A stretch of DNA of 64,000 nucleotides from Paenibacillus sp. Soil766 (GCF_001428105.1 NZ_LMSJ01000008.1:96460-160459); one strand, 5' to 3'; shown: positions 32,920-42,617, counted from the stretch's first letter. Notes: generated by a model not told the origin, from the letters alone. Program-made: numbers and translations.

Positions 32920-34563
32920 ATGTTTGGACAAACATCCGCACCAAAAATGAAAATCACGTTAGCACTGGGATTGTCGACGGTTATGGCAGCAGGGGCAGTT
33001 GGCTGCAGTCAAAACGAAGAGGCGACAAAGGGGAAGGCCGAAGTAAAAGCTACCATTACCGTTTCCAACTATGATCGGGGTAATATTCCCGCAGCGGAGG
33101 GAACAGTTGAGGAAAACCGTTGGACCAAGTGGATCAATGAGCATTCTCCCGTAACCGCCAAGTATGTGCCGATTGCCCGGGCAGAGGCAGTTAAGAAGCT
33201 GAATGTGTTGTTTGCATCGGGCAGTGCGCCGGATATTGTCAATGATTACGATACGGGGTTCCGAAACTCTCTGTACCAGCAGAAGCAATTGATGCCTCTA
33301 GACGATTACTTGAAGTATGCGCCTGAATACGAGAAGCTGCTGCAAAAGTACCCCCAGCTTCGCAAAATAGGCACCAAGCCGGATGGCAAGCTTTACGAAT
33401 TGGGCAAAATTAATGAGCCCCACCTGCAGAGTGTAGCCTTTATCCGGATGGATTGGCTGAAAAAGCTGAACATGGAAGTTCCGAAGACCACCGAAGAATT
33501 GCTTGTCGTTCTGAAAGCATTCGTTGAGCAGGACCCTGATGGCAACGGGAAGAAGGATACCTATGGAACCAATATGAGCTATACCTCGGACGGCATGGTG
33601 GATTCCATGTTCGGCTCGTACGGCTGGAAAATCTCCAATGATGACAAAATTGTAAGGACTTGGGATAATACGCTGGAATCTCTTAAATTCAAGAAAAGGT
33701 TATTTGAGGAAGGGCTTATCGATAAGGATTACCTTGCGGATAAGAATGGAGCCAAAGCCAAGCAGGATTATTTGAACGGAAAAATAGGCGTGTATCTTCC
33801 TCCTGTTGTCGGCAACTGGTTTGAGAGTACGGTAACAGACCTCCAAACGCTCCGTAAGGTTGTTCCGGAGGCGGTAATTGCTCCGATGGCGCAGCCCAAG
33901 TCTTCCATGGGGCAATTCGTTCATCATGTGGTTAATCCGGTTCAAATGACCACGGTGATCAATGCCGCAGCCAAAAATCCCAAGGCCGCTATGGAATATA
34001 TTAACTTCATCATCAAGCCGGAGAACGGTCTGATACTGAGGAAAGGAATTGAAGGAGAGCATTGGAAAAAAGGTGCGGATGGTTTTCTCAAGGTCATTGA
34101 TCCTGCGAAGAATGCCAAGGAACTGGATTGGGCTGTGGACTACTCCATGATCTACTCGTTCCCCGAGAATCCGCTTCTGGCTTCCACTACTGCGTTCGAC
34201 GTGAGCGATCCTGACCAGAAGGCCGGTCTGGACATGCTGAAGAAAGCCGACGAGTTCTTGCTTAATCCCGAGGCCCAGTATCCTGCGCTGAGCCACTATG
34301 AACATATGCCTACCCTGTCGAGCGAATTGGTAGTGATCAATACTAATGTCGACAAGGAAATGAAGGACATCTTTACCAAAGGCATTATCGGCGGGGTCAA
34401 ATATACGCCTGAGCAGGCCGTAGCGGATGCCAAAGCGGCGTGGGAGAGAGGCGGCGGCAAACAGATCGAGGAATTCATGAATACCTGGTACAAAGAAAAT
34501 AAAGAAAGAGCCTTCCTAGGTAAGGATATCCTTGAGCTGGTCCGCTCCCAGCATAAGAAGTAA
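32920..34563 (+). CDS. Extracellular sugar-binding lipoprotein
   Basis: A 547-residue solute-binding protein with a GGGGGA site. The signal peptide ends in a lipobox with Cys29 (GAVGCSQNEE). The mature part is of the large LipO/YtcQ class and includes an EF-hand-like calcium loop, DPDGNGKKDTYG, common in this group. It catches oligosaccharides released by the surface GH43 enzymes and delivers them to the two permeases. It lies 41 bases after the second permease gene in the same operon. Confidence 0.9.
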   Translation: MFGQTSAPKMKITLALGLSTVMAAGAVGCSQNEEATKGKAEVKATITVSNYDRGNIPAAEGTVEENRWTKWINEHSPVTAKYVPIARAEAVKKLNVLFASGSAPDIVNDYDTGFRNSLYQQKQLMPLDDYLKYAPEYEKLLQKYPQLRKIGTKPDGKLYELGKINEPHLQSVAFIRMDWLKKLNMEVPKTTEELLVVLKAFVEQDPDGNGKKDTYGTNMSYTSDGMVDSMFGSYGWKISNDDKIVRTWDNTLESLKFKKRLFEEGLIDKDYLADKNGAKAKQDYLNGKIGVYLPPVVGNWFESTVTDLQTLRKVVPEAVIAPMAQPKSSMGQFVHHVVNPVQMTTVINAAAKNPKAAMEYINFIIKPENGLILRKGIEGEHWKKGADGFLKVIDPAKNAKELDWAVDYSMIYSFPENPLLASTTAFDVSDPDQKAGLDMLKKADEFLLNPEAQYPALSHYEHMPTLSSELVVINTNVDKEMKDIFTKGIIGGVKYTPEQAVADAKAAWERGGGKQIEEFMNTWYKENKERAFLGKDILELVRSQHKK

Positions 34564-34663
34564 GGGTGATGGGGCTGAAATAGAATGAATGCAGACTTGG
34601 TTCGGCAATGGTCGGGCCAAGTTTGCTTTCGGAACATTTTATATGAGAAGGAGTATAAGAATC

Positions 34664-35779
34664 ATGACAAACGAAATGCTGCTCCAAAAAATTGGACTGG
34701 TCGTAGATAAGCTTATGAATCTGGGCGGCAGCGACTATGAGAAGGATAAAACCGTGGTCCAGGCCGATACAAGCAAAGGGATTGTCCAACGGGATTTCGG
34801 AATTGAAGAATGGGACTGGCCCCAGGGCGTCGGTCTCTATGGTCTGTATAAACTGCAGAAATATTATAGCGATCACCGCTATATGGCATTTTTTCAGAAC
34901 TGGTATTCCCGCAATTTGGAAGTGGGACTGCCGTCCAAAAACATTAATACGACCGCCCCTTATCTTGCTTTGGTGATGCTCCTGGATCAGTTGGAGCCTT
35001 CTAACCAGTTGGAACAACTATGTCGGGATCACGCGGATTGGCTCGTTCATGAGCTGCCCAAAACCAAAGAAGGCGGCTTCCAGCATACAGTCACTGCAAT
35101 TGGCAACCGGGATGGAGTCCACTTGCACAATGGGCAGATATGGATTGATACGCTCTTTATGGCGGTTTTGTTTCTAAGCCAGGCTGGGCGAAAGTTTAAC
35201 CGGCCGGAGTGGGAGCAAGAAGCCGTACACCAGATTCTGCTCCATATCAAGTACTTGTTCGACAAACATACCGGACTGTTCTTCCACGGCTGGAGTTTCG
35301 AGCGCAATGATAATTTTGGCAGCATCTTCTGGTGCCGTGGCAATTCCTGGTTCACCTACGGCCTCGTGGATTACCTGGAAACTTGTCAGGATACGATTAA
35401 CCCGGGCGTCCGTCAATTTCTAGTTGATACGTATAAAGCTCAGATCAATGCTCTCGTTCCGCTCCAGGCCGCTTCCGGTCTCTGGCACACAGTCCTGCAA
35501 GACATTACCAGCTATGAAGAGGTATCCGGATCTGCCGCAATTGCTGCGGGTATTCTAAAAGGCATAAAAGCCGGCATTCTGGATTCCTCCTATCAGACTG
35601 TTGCAGATACAGCCATCCAGGCGGTTTGTCAAAATATTAGCGGGGATGGAACTGTGCTGAATGTTTCGGCTGGAACCGGTATGGGAATGGATAAGGATCA
35701 TTATAAAAATATTACCATCATGCCGATGGCATACGGGCAGTCCCTTGCTCTTATTGCCTTGTATGAAGCTTTAACATAA
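34664..35779 (+). CDS. Unsaturated rhamnogalacturonyl hydrolase, GH105 (YteR-like)
   Basis: About 371 residues from the ATG at 34664 behind AAGGAG (an upstream ATG at 34589 extends into the leader and is unlikely); YteR itself has a similar length. It is an alpha/alpha barrel without a signal peptide, so it works in the cytoplasm. INTTAPYLAL, the proposed catalytic Asp162 in GQIWIDTLFMAVL and FWCRGNSWFTYGLVDYLE are typical of the family. It hydrolyses the unsaturated galacturonyl residue left by rhamnogalacturonan lyases on imported oligosaccharides. Its presence points to a pectin rhamnogalacturonan-I substrate for the locus. Confidence 0.9.
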   Translation: MTNEMLLQKIGLVVDKLMNLGGSDYEKDKTVVQADTSKGIVQRDFGIEEWDWPQGVGLYGLYKLQKYYSDHRYMAFFQNWYSRNLEVGLPSKNINTTAPYLALVMLLDQLEPSNQLEQLCRDHADWLVHELPKTKEGGFQHTVTAIGNRDGVHLHNGQIWIDTLFMAVLFLSQAGRKFNRPEWEQEAVHQILLHIKYLFDKHTGLFFHGWSFERNDNFGSIFWCRGNSWFTYGLVDYLETCQDTINPGVRQFLVDTYKAQINALVPLQAASGLWHTVLQDITSYEEVSGSAAIAAGILKGIKAGILDSSYQTVADTAIQAVCQNISGDGTVLNVSAGTGMGMDKDHYKNITIMPMAYGQSLALIALYEALT

Positions 35780-35843
35780 TAGGGGTAAACCGGACCGGAG
35801 CATGATGCGCTTTCTTCTTAAGTAGACAGGTAAAATGAAAACC

Positions 35844-35873
35844 TTGTTTACTTGGAAGGAAGCGTTTTATAAT
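35844..35873 (+). promoter_or_regulatory. Sigma-A-type promoter for the kinase/regulator pair
   Basis: TTGTTT (35844-35849) and TATAAT (35868-35873) are separated by 18 bases. The -10 box is perfect and lies 33 bases before the proposed kinase start, so the two-component genes may have basal expression independent of the transporter operon. Confidence 0.6.
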
Positions 35874-35906
35874 ACAGTATGAAATTCAAGGGGGGAGGGG
35901 AGCTGA

Positions 35907-37727
35907 CTGTATCCCACAAGCTGGCCGGGAAATATAGCTGGAAAGATTAAGGGCAGCTTTAAGATCAAACTGATCGTGCTGCTCTCGTGTATGGTAACAC
36001 TTGCCTTTGCCTTGGCAGGCTGGATGGTTTACCGGTCAAATATCCAGTTAATGGAGGGTGAAATCAGCAGGCAGTTCTCCATCGCCAACGAACAGGCTTT
36101 GGCCCGACTGGAGATGTCCTTCCAGGAAATAAACCGGGTATCCCAATCCATTATCCTGAATCCGAACATCGAACTGTTCCTCAGGGAGAACACCGTTCCC
36201 GTAAGCGATTCTTACACTCAATTCAAGAACCGTAAGTATGTGGAAGAGCAATTGAATATGCTGCTGGTGGATGCGCCGTCTATCCGTTCCGTTTTCTTAT
36301 ACAATGAAAACGGGGAAATGACGGTTCTTTCTAAGACAGGTGCGTCGGGAGAGCCGGGAACAGATGACTTGACCAGGATGATGGATAAGCTTAAGCCCCA
36401 TCGGGGGAATATGGTCTGGGGCCGGGCCGAGGCGGCCAGCACCATTGATCCCGACGGTCGCAGAACGGTTCTGGTTGCTGCTAGGCGGATGCTCAATGAG
36501 AAGCTTATCCCATATGGCACCATGGTGCTGGTGATGGAGGAAAGCCTGGTATCCAAGGTGCTGCGAGATCTTACGGAGAACGGCAGTGGCAAGGTGCTGC
36601 TACTGGAGCCTATGGGAGGTATGCTTTACTCCAATACCGACCAAAGCGAGATGGAGCAACTCTTGCAACTGACAGAAGCAAATTATCCCCGTTACGTCAA
36701 AATGAATGGCATCTCCTATCTGTTTGTCCGCCACGAGCTGATTCCGGCAGGATTTACCCTTTATGGAGGGGCTTCCTTGCAAGAGATACAGAGGAAAAAT
36801 AAAGACATCATTCAGGTATTGGCATTTGCCGGAATCGGCGTGATCCTGCTAAGTGCACTGCTTATTACGATTTCCACCCGGACACTCCTGACTCCTCTGG
36901 CCCATCTGATGCAGGGACTGCGTTTGCTGCGTTCCGGCGATTTCACGGTCCGTGTAAGAGTGGATTCCGGCGATGAGTTGGGCTACATCGGAGACAGCTT
37001 CAACAGCATGGCGGAGCAAGTGAGTGAGCTGATCAATAAGGTATATTTGGCGCAAATCAGCCAGAGGGAATCGGAGCTGAAGGCCATCCAGGCGCAGCTG
37101 AACCCTCATTTTCTTCACAACCTGTTCAATGAGCTGTATTGGAAGCTGTATAGCGACGACCAAGAGGAGACGGCGCTTCTGATCAATGCCATCTCGGAGA
37201 TGTTGAAGTATTCCATTAAATCTGTTCAGACGGATACGACTCTTGGTGAAGAGCTGCATCAGATCCGCAATTACATCAAAATCCAGACAGAGCTGTTCAC
37301 TGGCGAGATTGAAACCATTATTCAAGCTGAGGAGTCTCTGCTGAATCTGCGGATGATGCGATCCCTCTTACTGCCGGTGGTGGAAAATGTTTTTGTGCAC
37401 GCTTTCAGTGATATGGAGAGTGACCGAGTGCTGCGGATTAAAGCGTTCCTATTTAATGAAGCGCTGCATATCGAGGTAGCTGACAATGGCTGTGGCATGG
37501 ATAAAGAAACCCTGAGAATTTTGACTGAGGAGGATGCTGTGCTGCCAGACTGCAATAAGACGGGAATCGGCTACAAAAGTGTGTTGAGGCGCATTCAACT
37601 GGTATACGGACCCTCTTATGGAGTGGAAATTATCAGCAGTATAGGAAAAGGAACGGTTGTTCACATGACGCTTCCTATTAAGTCCGGGACACTGGGGAGT
37701 CATGAGGAGGGGACGGATGAAGGGTAA
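35907..37727 (+). CDS. LytS/YesM-type sensor histidine kinase
   Basis: The frame is open upstream of the GTG at 35976, which would cut into the first membrane helix. The best start is a CTG at 35907, 4-8 bases after AGGGGGGAGGGGAG; this gives 606 residues. There are two membrane helices (about 22-45 and 300-325) enclosing a Cache-like sensor domain, a HAMP domain (about 326-378), the phospho-acceptor region LNPHFLHNLFNELYW with H401, and the ATPase boxes VVENVFVHAF, NGCGMD and GIGYKSVLRR. It probably senses oligosaccharides outside the cell and phosphorylates the regulator encoded next, with which it overlaps. Confidence 0.88.
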   Translation: MYPTSWPGNIAGKIKGSFKIKLIVLLSCMVTLAFALAGWMVYRSNIQLMEGEISRQFSIANEQALARLEMSFQEINRVSQSIILNPNIELFLRENTVPVSDSYTQFKNRKYVEEQLNMLLVDAPSIRSVFLYNENGEMTVLSKTGASGEPGTDDLTRMMDKLKPHRGNMVWGRAEAASTIDPDGRRTVLVAARRMLNEKLIPYGTMVLVMEESLVSKVLRDLTENGSGKVLLLEPMGGMLYSNTDQSEMEQLLQLTEANYPRYVKMNGISYLFVRHELIPAGFTLYGGASLQEIQRKNKDIIQVLAFAGIGVILLSALLITISTRTLLTPLAHLMQGLRLLRSGDFTVRVRVDSGDELGYIGDSFNSMAEQVSELINKVYLAQISQRESELKAIQAQLNPHFLHNLFNELYWKLYSDDQEETALLINAISEMLKYSIKSVQTDTTLGEELHQIRNYIKIQTELFTGEIETIIQAEESLLNLRMMRSLLLPVVENVFVHAFSDMESDRVLRIKAFLFNEALHIEVADNGCGMDKETLRILTEEDAVLPDCNKTGIGYKSVLRRIQLVYGPSYGVEIISSIGKGTVVHMTLPIKSGTLGSHEEGTDEG

Positions 37728-39252
37728 GATGTTTATTGCAGAAGACCAGCCAAACTTCCGTAAGGGATTGAGGAGGCTGGTAGGGAAGCGGTCCGCCGAG
37801 TGGGTGGTCATGGGGGAAGCTGGAAATGGCCGGGACGCCTTGTTAATGATGGAGAAATGTGTCCCGGATCTCTTGTTGACCGATATCCGGATGCCCCATA
37901 TTGATGGTCTGCGGCTGGCTGAAGAAATCAGAAACCGCGGTTGGCTAACTAAAATTGTGCTTGTAACCGGATTTAAGGATTTTACATATGCCCAGTCTGC
38001 CGTCAAGTTCGGGGTGCTGGACTTTATCACGAAGCCTTGTGTGGAATCGGATATCTTATGCGTACTCGATCGGATTTATGTGCAGCTGATTAAAGAAAGC
38101 CAGTCCCAGCTCTTGGTAGAGGGCTGGAAGCGCCAGCATGAAGACAGCGAGCTACGCTCGGCGATCATGGGCATGCCCTGCAACGGTGAAGAGGTTGACG
38201 CTCTGCTAAAACGGATGAAGCAATGCGAACTGCATTTTCTCCGTGTTCCTACCTATTTCCCACCGGAAAAGCATTATTCAGATCAGGATGTGCCGCTTTT
38301 GCAGTTTGCTTTCTCCAATATAGCAGGGGAGCAGTTGAATAAATGGTTTCCCGGCGGCTTTCGCCTGTTTCCCTTGAACGCTTCGGAGTGGGCTTTATTG
38401 GTGGACCGGAGTGTTTCCCGGCAGGATACATCCTCTTCATGGCTGCAGTTACTTACCGATTCTGTCCATCATTATCTAAGGTTGGTTCTTGAATGCAACG
38501 GACAAGGGCAATGCGCTAGTACGGAGGACTTACACCAGGGCTACAGACGGTATTGCCGGGAAGGGTATAAGCACCACGGTTCTGTGAATGAATCACTGCT
38601 CAACCAGACAGCGCTTTACGAGAAGGAGAAGGAGATTGTAAGCTGGCTTATGTCGGAGGATAACAGTCTGCTGAGCCGGGAGATGCAGGGGCAAGCTCTC
38701 CGGATATGCTATTTACCTCCGCAATCCGCAAAGATCGAAGCGCTGCTGCTGGCTGCTGCCATTCTCCGGCTGGTGCAGGTCCAGTTTCCCGAATGGCAAA
38801 TGATCGTTCGCCCTATAGAGTGGGATTCTGTCTACAAATGTACAACGTCGGAGGAAATTGTAGCATGGCTGAAGGGATACATTAATGAATTCCTGCAGTC
38901 CCACAATAACTGGCTTGCTAGTAAGAATGATAATCCCGTCAAGCAGGCCATTCGGTTTATCGAAGAGTCATACATGGGGGTATGCGGCTTGGCTGAGGTG
39001 GCAGCCCATGTCCATCTCAACCCCAGCTATTTCAGCAATTTGTTTAAAAAGGAGATTGGGGAAAGTGTCACCGTCTATGTCCAGAACCTGCGCGTACAGA
39101 AAGCGAAGCTTCTGCTGAAAAGCACAGAAATGAAAATATTCGAAATTTCCGAGGCTACCGGATTCAACGATTCTAATTATTTCACTCATATGTTTAACAA
39201 AATAGCGGGAGTCTCCCCGAAGGAATACCGCAAGCAAATGGCTGGACAGTGA
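37717..39252 (+). CDS. AraC-output response regulator (YesN type)
   Basis: A 511-residue regulator. I chose the ATG at 37717 because GAGGAGGGGACGG lies before it; an ATG at 37702 is in the ribosome site itself. The receiver domain holds D56 in LLLTDIRMP and the conserved Thr/Lys positions (VTGFKDF, TKPC). The middle region (about 130-400) is a YesN-type linker. Residues 410-511 form the AraC-type DNA-binding domain (VCGLAEVAAHVHLNPSYFSN; IFEISEATGFNDSNYFTHMF). It is the likely activator binding the 72-bp elements upstream of the two structural operons. Confidence 0.92.
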   Translation: MKGKMFIAEDQPNFRKGLRRLVGKRSAEWVVMGEAGNGRDALLMMEKCVPDLLLTDIRMPHIDGLRLAEEIRNRGWLTKIVLVTGFKDFTYAQSAVKFGVLDFITKPCVESDILCVLDRIYVQLIKESQSQLLVEGWKRQHEDSELRSAIMGMPCNGEEVDALLKRMKQCELHFLRVPTYFPPEKHYSDQDVPLLQFAFSNIAGEQLNKWFPGGFRLFPLNASEWALLVDRSVSRQDTSSSWLQLLTDSVHHYLRLVLECNGQGQCASTEDLHQGYRRYCREGYKHHGSVNESLLNQTALYEKEKEIVSWLMSEDNSLLSREMQGQALRICYLPPQSAKIEALLLAAAILRLVQVQFPEWQMIVRPIEWDSVYKCTTSEEIVAWLKGYINEFLQSHNNWLASKNDNPVKQAIRFIEESYMGVCGLAEVAAHVHLNPSYFSNLFKKEIGESVTVYVQNLRVQKAKLLLKSTEMKIFEISEATGFNDSNYFTHMFNKIAGVSPKEYRKQMAGQ

Positions 39253-39310
39253 CTCCTCAAAGAAAAAGGTTGCTCAAAAGCATTAAGAAAATGAAGTCAT
39301 TCACACCAGC

Positions 39311-39358
39311 AATCAAAAAAACACACTCGTTCCAATAGGCCGGTGTGTTTTTTTGATT
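39311..39358. terminator. Bidirectional terminator
   Basis: AATCAAAAAAACACAC (39311-39326) is perfectly complementary to GTGTGTTTTTTTGATT (39343-39358). The A and T runs allow termination in both directions. It closes locus 2. In the following gap a TATAAT at 39395-39400 may be the -10 box for the acetyltransferase. Confidence 0.8.
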
Positions 39359-39525
39359 TTGAAATGTTGCGCTCGCGGCAACTCTTCTTTTGTTTATAAT
39401 AGAAATGTACATTTTTGTTTAATAAAGGTAAAAAATTAAATTGTTTCCTTTCGCTATGAATAGAATCCGAGTCAGCCAGAACCATGGCTTGAATTACAAT
39501 AAAAATTTTAAGGGGGAAGCCCTGC

Positions 39526-40002
39526 ATGATTACTCTCAGAAAAATCACTTTGGAAAACCGGCGTGCTATGTTTAACTTGGAAGTTTCGGAGGACCAACGC
39601 CACTTTGTTGCGTCAAATCTGTCTAGTGTTGCTTCTTGTTATGTTCTTTCAACGAATGGGGGACATCCATTCCCGTTCGTCATTTACGCGGATGAGCAAC
39701 CCGTCGGGTTCGTTATGGTGGCTTATGGTATCACTGGATACGATGAGCCGTCAATCGCAGAAGACAACTATTGTATCATGCGACTCATGATTGACAAGCA
39801 ATACCAAAACCGTGGTTATGGTCGGAATGCCATGGCTAAAATCTTGGAATTTATCCGCACTTTCCCAGCAGGGCGAGCACAATTCTGCTGGATCCCTTAT
39901 AAGTCCGATAACGTCGCAGCCAAAAGGCTATATGAGAGTTTCGGCTTTCGTGACAACGGGGAAGTGTTTAATAACGAATCCATCACAGTATTGCGACTCT
40001 GA
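39526..40002 (+). CDS. GNAT N-acetyltransferase, BltD/spermidine-acetyltransferase-like
   Basis: A 158-residue GNAT enzyme with an AAGGGGGAAG site. The acetyl-CoA binding P-loop is QYQNRGYGRNAMAKIL and the C-terminal part reads SDNVAAKRLYESFGFRDNGE, then ITVLRL. The N-terminus (LRKITLENRRAMFNLEVSED) resembles the diamine/spermidine acetyltransferases of Bacillus. It uses acetyl-CoA to acetylate an amine; the substrate is not certain. It is a single gene standing between two carbohydrate loci and converging with the next regulator gene. Confidence 0.85.
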   Translation: MITLRKITLENRRAMFNLEVSEDQRHFVASNLSSVASCYVLSTNGGHPFPFVIYADEQPVGFVMVAYGITGYDEPSIAEDNYCIMRLMIDKQYQNRGYGRNAMAKILEFIRTFPAGRAQFCWIPYKSDNVAAKRLYESFGFRDNGEVFNNESITVLRL

Positions 40003-40045
40003 TATGCTAGTTTACAACGTTCCGCTAAGCCACTTCGTCCCGCGC

Positions 40046-42379
40046 CTACTCCGAATCCCCCATACCCCCCGCCGGAACCTGGTCCACCGTCTGCAGTAGG
40101 CGGTATTGTCCTGGCGTACTCCCCATGCGAGATTTGAAAAGCTTGCTGAAGTAACTGACGTTCGCATAGCCGATTTCACGGCAGATGTCTTCCAACGAAT
40201 ATTTTGGCTGCCGCAGCAGTTCACAGGCACGTTTGATTCGCAGATGAATCAGATGGTCGTTGATTGTTGTACCCGTTGTTTCCTTAAAAATACGGCTCAA
40301 AAAGGACGTGCTTCGCTGCACGTGTCCGGCAACCGTCTCGATCGTGATGTTGTTATTATAGTTCTTCTCCATAAATTCGGTAGCAAGCTGCAAGGTCATA
40401 TCATTGAGCTTCAACCGCTTCTCCCGATTGTGCGCAATGATTTGGGCGCACATCTCCATCAAGCGTGCCTCCATATCGCGAAGTGTCTGGATATCGGAGG
40501 GCACGAACGGTCGATCTCCGAGCACGGCGGTCATATCTCCTCCGGTTTGCACCAGCGTTTTCACAATCTCCCCGCTTAATTGAAAGAAGAGTTGCTGTAC
40601 ATTGGCTTTTCCCAGCCTGCGGGCGGTCACCTCTTTGGTGATACGGCTAATCGTCTCCGCACATTCCTCCTCGTGCAACTGAAGCAGCGCCTGAAGCAGC
40701 TTGGTCTCTAGCTCGTAGGGGTAGAAATAGGTCTCTTCATCCTGCTTCCAAGAGCTAACGATGGTATAAGGCACGATTTCTCCCTTGCCGACATACATTT
40801 TGAGGCTGAGTGCTTCGACCGATTCTTCATAGGCGCTTTGAGCCGACTGCACACCTGCATGGATGCGGCTAAGGCCGATCGTAGCCATGATGCTGTAACG
40901 GCTCTCCATGTTACTCTGCAGTTTTCTCGCAAGCTCAACAGGGAAATCATCTTGATTGGCTGGTACAGCAAGCATGATGATTAAGATGCGTTCATCATCT
41001 CTGGCGAAGATTTCACCGTCGATCTCGAGTCCAATTTCTTCAATTAAGCCATATTGAAAGAGATGAAAATGGAGATTGCCAGTTGAGTCATTCAGCAGTG
41101 ATTGTTCCTCCAACTCGATGGTGAGGATGGCAAAGCGTTCAAAATCTAGCTTTAATCCCAAAAGCTCCGCTGCATCCTTCTCCAGACCACTGCTTTGCTG
41201 AGAAATCGCCCGTCCCTTGATAAGATCGCTCAAATATTTCTCCTTGATCGCTGAACGGTTGTCGCCAAGCAACGTTTCTACCCGTTCCTTCTCGCTGAGG
41301 ATCGTTTCCCGGCTATGACGAAGCCGTTCGAAAGCCATCTGAATGAAGCTCGCTTCGTCGGCGGCAGGCAGGGAGGCTTCTGGGTTTGCTCTCTCGCCGC
41401 CGCTGATATAGGCGAGAACGCTTTTGAGCGGCCGATATAGTCGCTGTGAGATATAGATCAACAACACAATGGCAACAGTAACGTAAATCGCAGAAATGGC
41501 AGCCACAATCATTTTAATGCGGTTAAGGCCCTGGAGCAGAACAGATCGTTTGGTCAAATTAACAAACTTCCAGCCTGTCACGCTAGAGGTCGTGTAGGTC
41601 ACAATCCAATGACGATCGTCAACGTAGGAGCCGCTTTCCGGAGCGGATAGCACGCTTTGATCAAACTTCCCGATGAGGGCAGCCGCTTCTTCCGTTTCAC
41701 TGTAGAGCGGTTCGCCATTGGAACCGAGGACAAGCGTCAGTCCCTTTTTATTATGATAATGGCTCAAATATTCTTTAAAGAGCACGTCGAGCTTCAAATT
41801 GATCACAATAGCCCCATCAACTGGACCAATGAGCGGCATTTTCTGCATTAAACTGGTGGCCAATGTCCCTTTGGCCGCATTGCCAGGACGATTGGTAAGC
41901 CACACCGTCCGGTTCGCTGTGTCTTCATTCATGACTGTCATCCAAGAACGGTCTGTGAAGGATGATAATGGAGACATTTTCATATCGGAACGGGAGGTCA
42001 GTATGAGATCAAGTTTATTGTATACGAGATAAATGGAGTCGATATAAGGACTCAGCTTCTGCTGCTCTTCCAAAAAGCGAGTCAAGTCAATGAGTGAAGA
42101 TACACTCAGCTTATCGTTGATTTTATGATAGAGATAGGACTGGGTCATGACCATGCTCGAGGCGATATTCTGTATCGCATAAAGTTCTTTATGAATCAAT
42201 TCTCGCTGCTGCTCCATGATGGATTGATTATATTCAATCGAATTCTGAATGCTGGTATCGGCAGAAATCGTATAGGTGACCGAGGAAATGAGGATGACCG
42301 TGACAATGACGATCGCCGTCATAGACAACAGCAGTTTGACGAAGAGAGATCGGTTGCGAATGAGTTGAAGACTAGGCAT
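40046..42379 (-). CDS. Membrane-bound AraC-type regulator (one-component, YesS-like)
   Basis: A 777-residue protein starting with ATG (42377-42379) behind AGGAGGG. A membrane helix near residues 12-34 and a second near 290-312 enclose an extracytoplasmic Cache-like sensor (about 35-288). A HAMP-like linker and a helical middle region follow. The last 100 residues form the AraC HTH domain (TIETVAGHVQRSTSFLSRIF; SLEDICREIGYANVSYFSKL). It thus senses ligand outside and binds DNA inside without phosphorelay. It is divergent from the second sugar transporter operon and probably controls it through the direct repeats at 42485-42563. Confidence 0.88.
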   Translation of the reverse strand: MPSLQLIRNRSLFVKLLLSMTAIVIVTVILISSVTYTISADTSIQNSIEYNQSIMEQQRELIHKELYAIQNIASSMVMTQSYLYHKINDKLSVSSLIDLTRFLEEQQKLSPYIDSIYLVYNKLDLILTSRSDMKMSPLSSFTDRSWMTVMNEDTANRTVWLTNRPGNAAKGTLATSLMQKMPLIGPVDGAIVINLKLDVLFKEYLSHYHNKKGLTLVLGSNGEPLYSETEEAAALIGKFDQSVLSAPESGSYVDDRHWIVTYTTSSVTGWKFVNLTKRSVLLQGLNRIKMIVAAISAIYVTVAIVLLIYISQRLYRPLKSVLAYISGGERANPEASLPAADEASFIQMAFERLRHSRETILSEKERVETLLGDNRSAIKEKYLSDLIKGRAISQQSSGLEKDAAELLGLKLDFERFAILTIELEEQSLLNDSTGNLHFHLFQYGLIEEIGLEIDGEIFARDDERILIIMLAVPANQDDFPVELARKLQSNMESRYSIMATIGLSRIHAGVQSAQSAYEESVEALSLKMYVGKGEIVPYTIVSSWKQDEETYFYPYELETKLLQALLQLHEEECAETISRITKEVTARRLGKANVQQLFFQLSGEIVKTLVQTGGDMTAVLGDRPFVPSDIQTLRDMEARLMEMCAQIIAHNREKRLKLNDMTLQLATEFMEKNYNNNITIETVAGHVQRSTSFLSRIFKETTGTTINDHLIHLRIKRACELLRQPKYSLEDICREIGYANVSYFSKLFKSRMGSTPGQYRLLQTVDQVPAGGMGDSE

Positions 42380-42484
42380 CCAAACCCTCCTTTCGTAGTG
42401 TTAGCGTTTTCAAGTTCGGGTGGATAACGTACTCAGCACCATGCAAATTATAGCACAGAATGAAGCACGGGGAAGGCGAGAGGC

Positions 42485-42563
42485 GAAAAACATACGAAAA
42501 ATCGGATAACATAAAGCGATAAAAACAGCCTCAGAAAGGAAAAACATAATGAAAATCGAATGA
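42485..42563. promoter_or_regulatory. Pair of 25-bp direct repeats, candidate AraC operator
   Basis: The 25-mers beginning GAAAAACATA at 42485 and at 42539 match at 20 of 25 positions (both have AAAATCG in their right half). They lie 54 bases apart, close to five helical turns, so bound proteins would face the same side of the DNA. They are in the 300-bp space between the divergent AraC-type regulator and the solute-binding protein gene. Confidence 0.6.
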
Positions 42564-42602
42564 GATCATTGTGTAGTTGAGTGCCACGGGATATCGTAAA
42601 GG

Positions 42603-42617
42603 ATGTAACCGTTCCCA
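42603..42617 (+). promoter_or_regulatory. Candidate cre box (CcpA site)
   Basis: ATGTAACCGTTCCCA fits the consensus WTGNAANCGNWNNCW at every defined position. It lies 66 bases before the GTG start of the solute-binding protein gene, a position from which CcpA could repress the operon when preferred sugars are present. The palindromic character is weak, so this is a candidate only. Confidence 0.45.
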
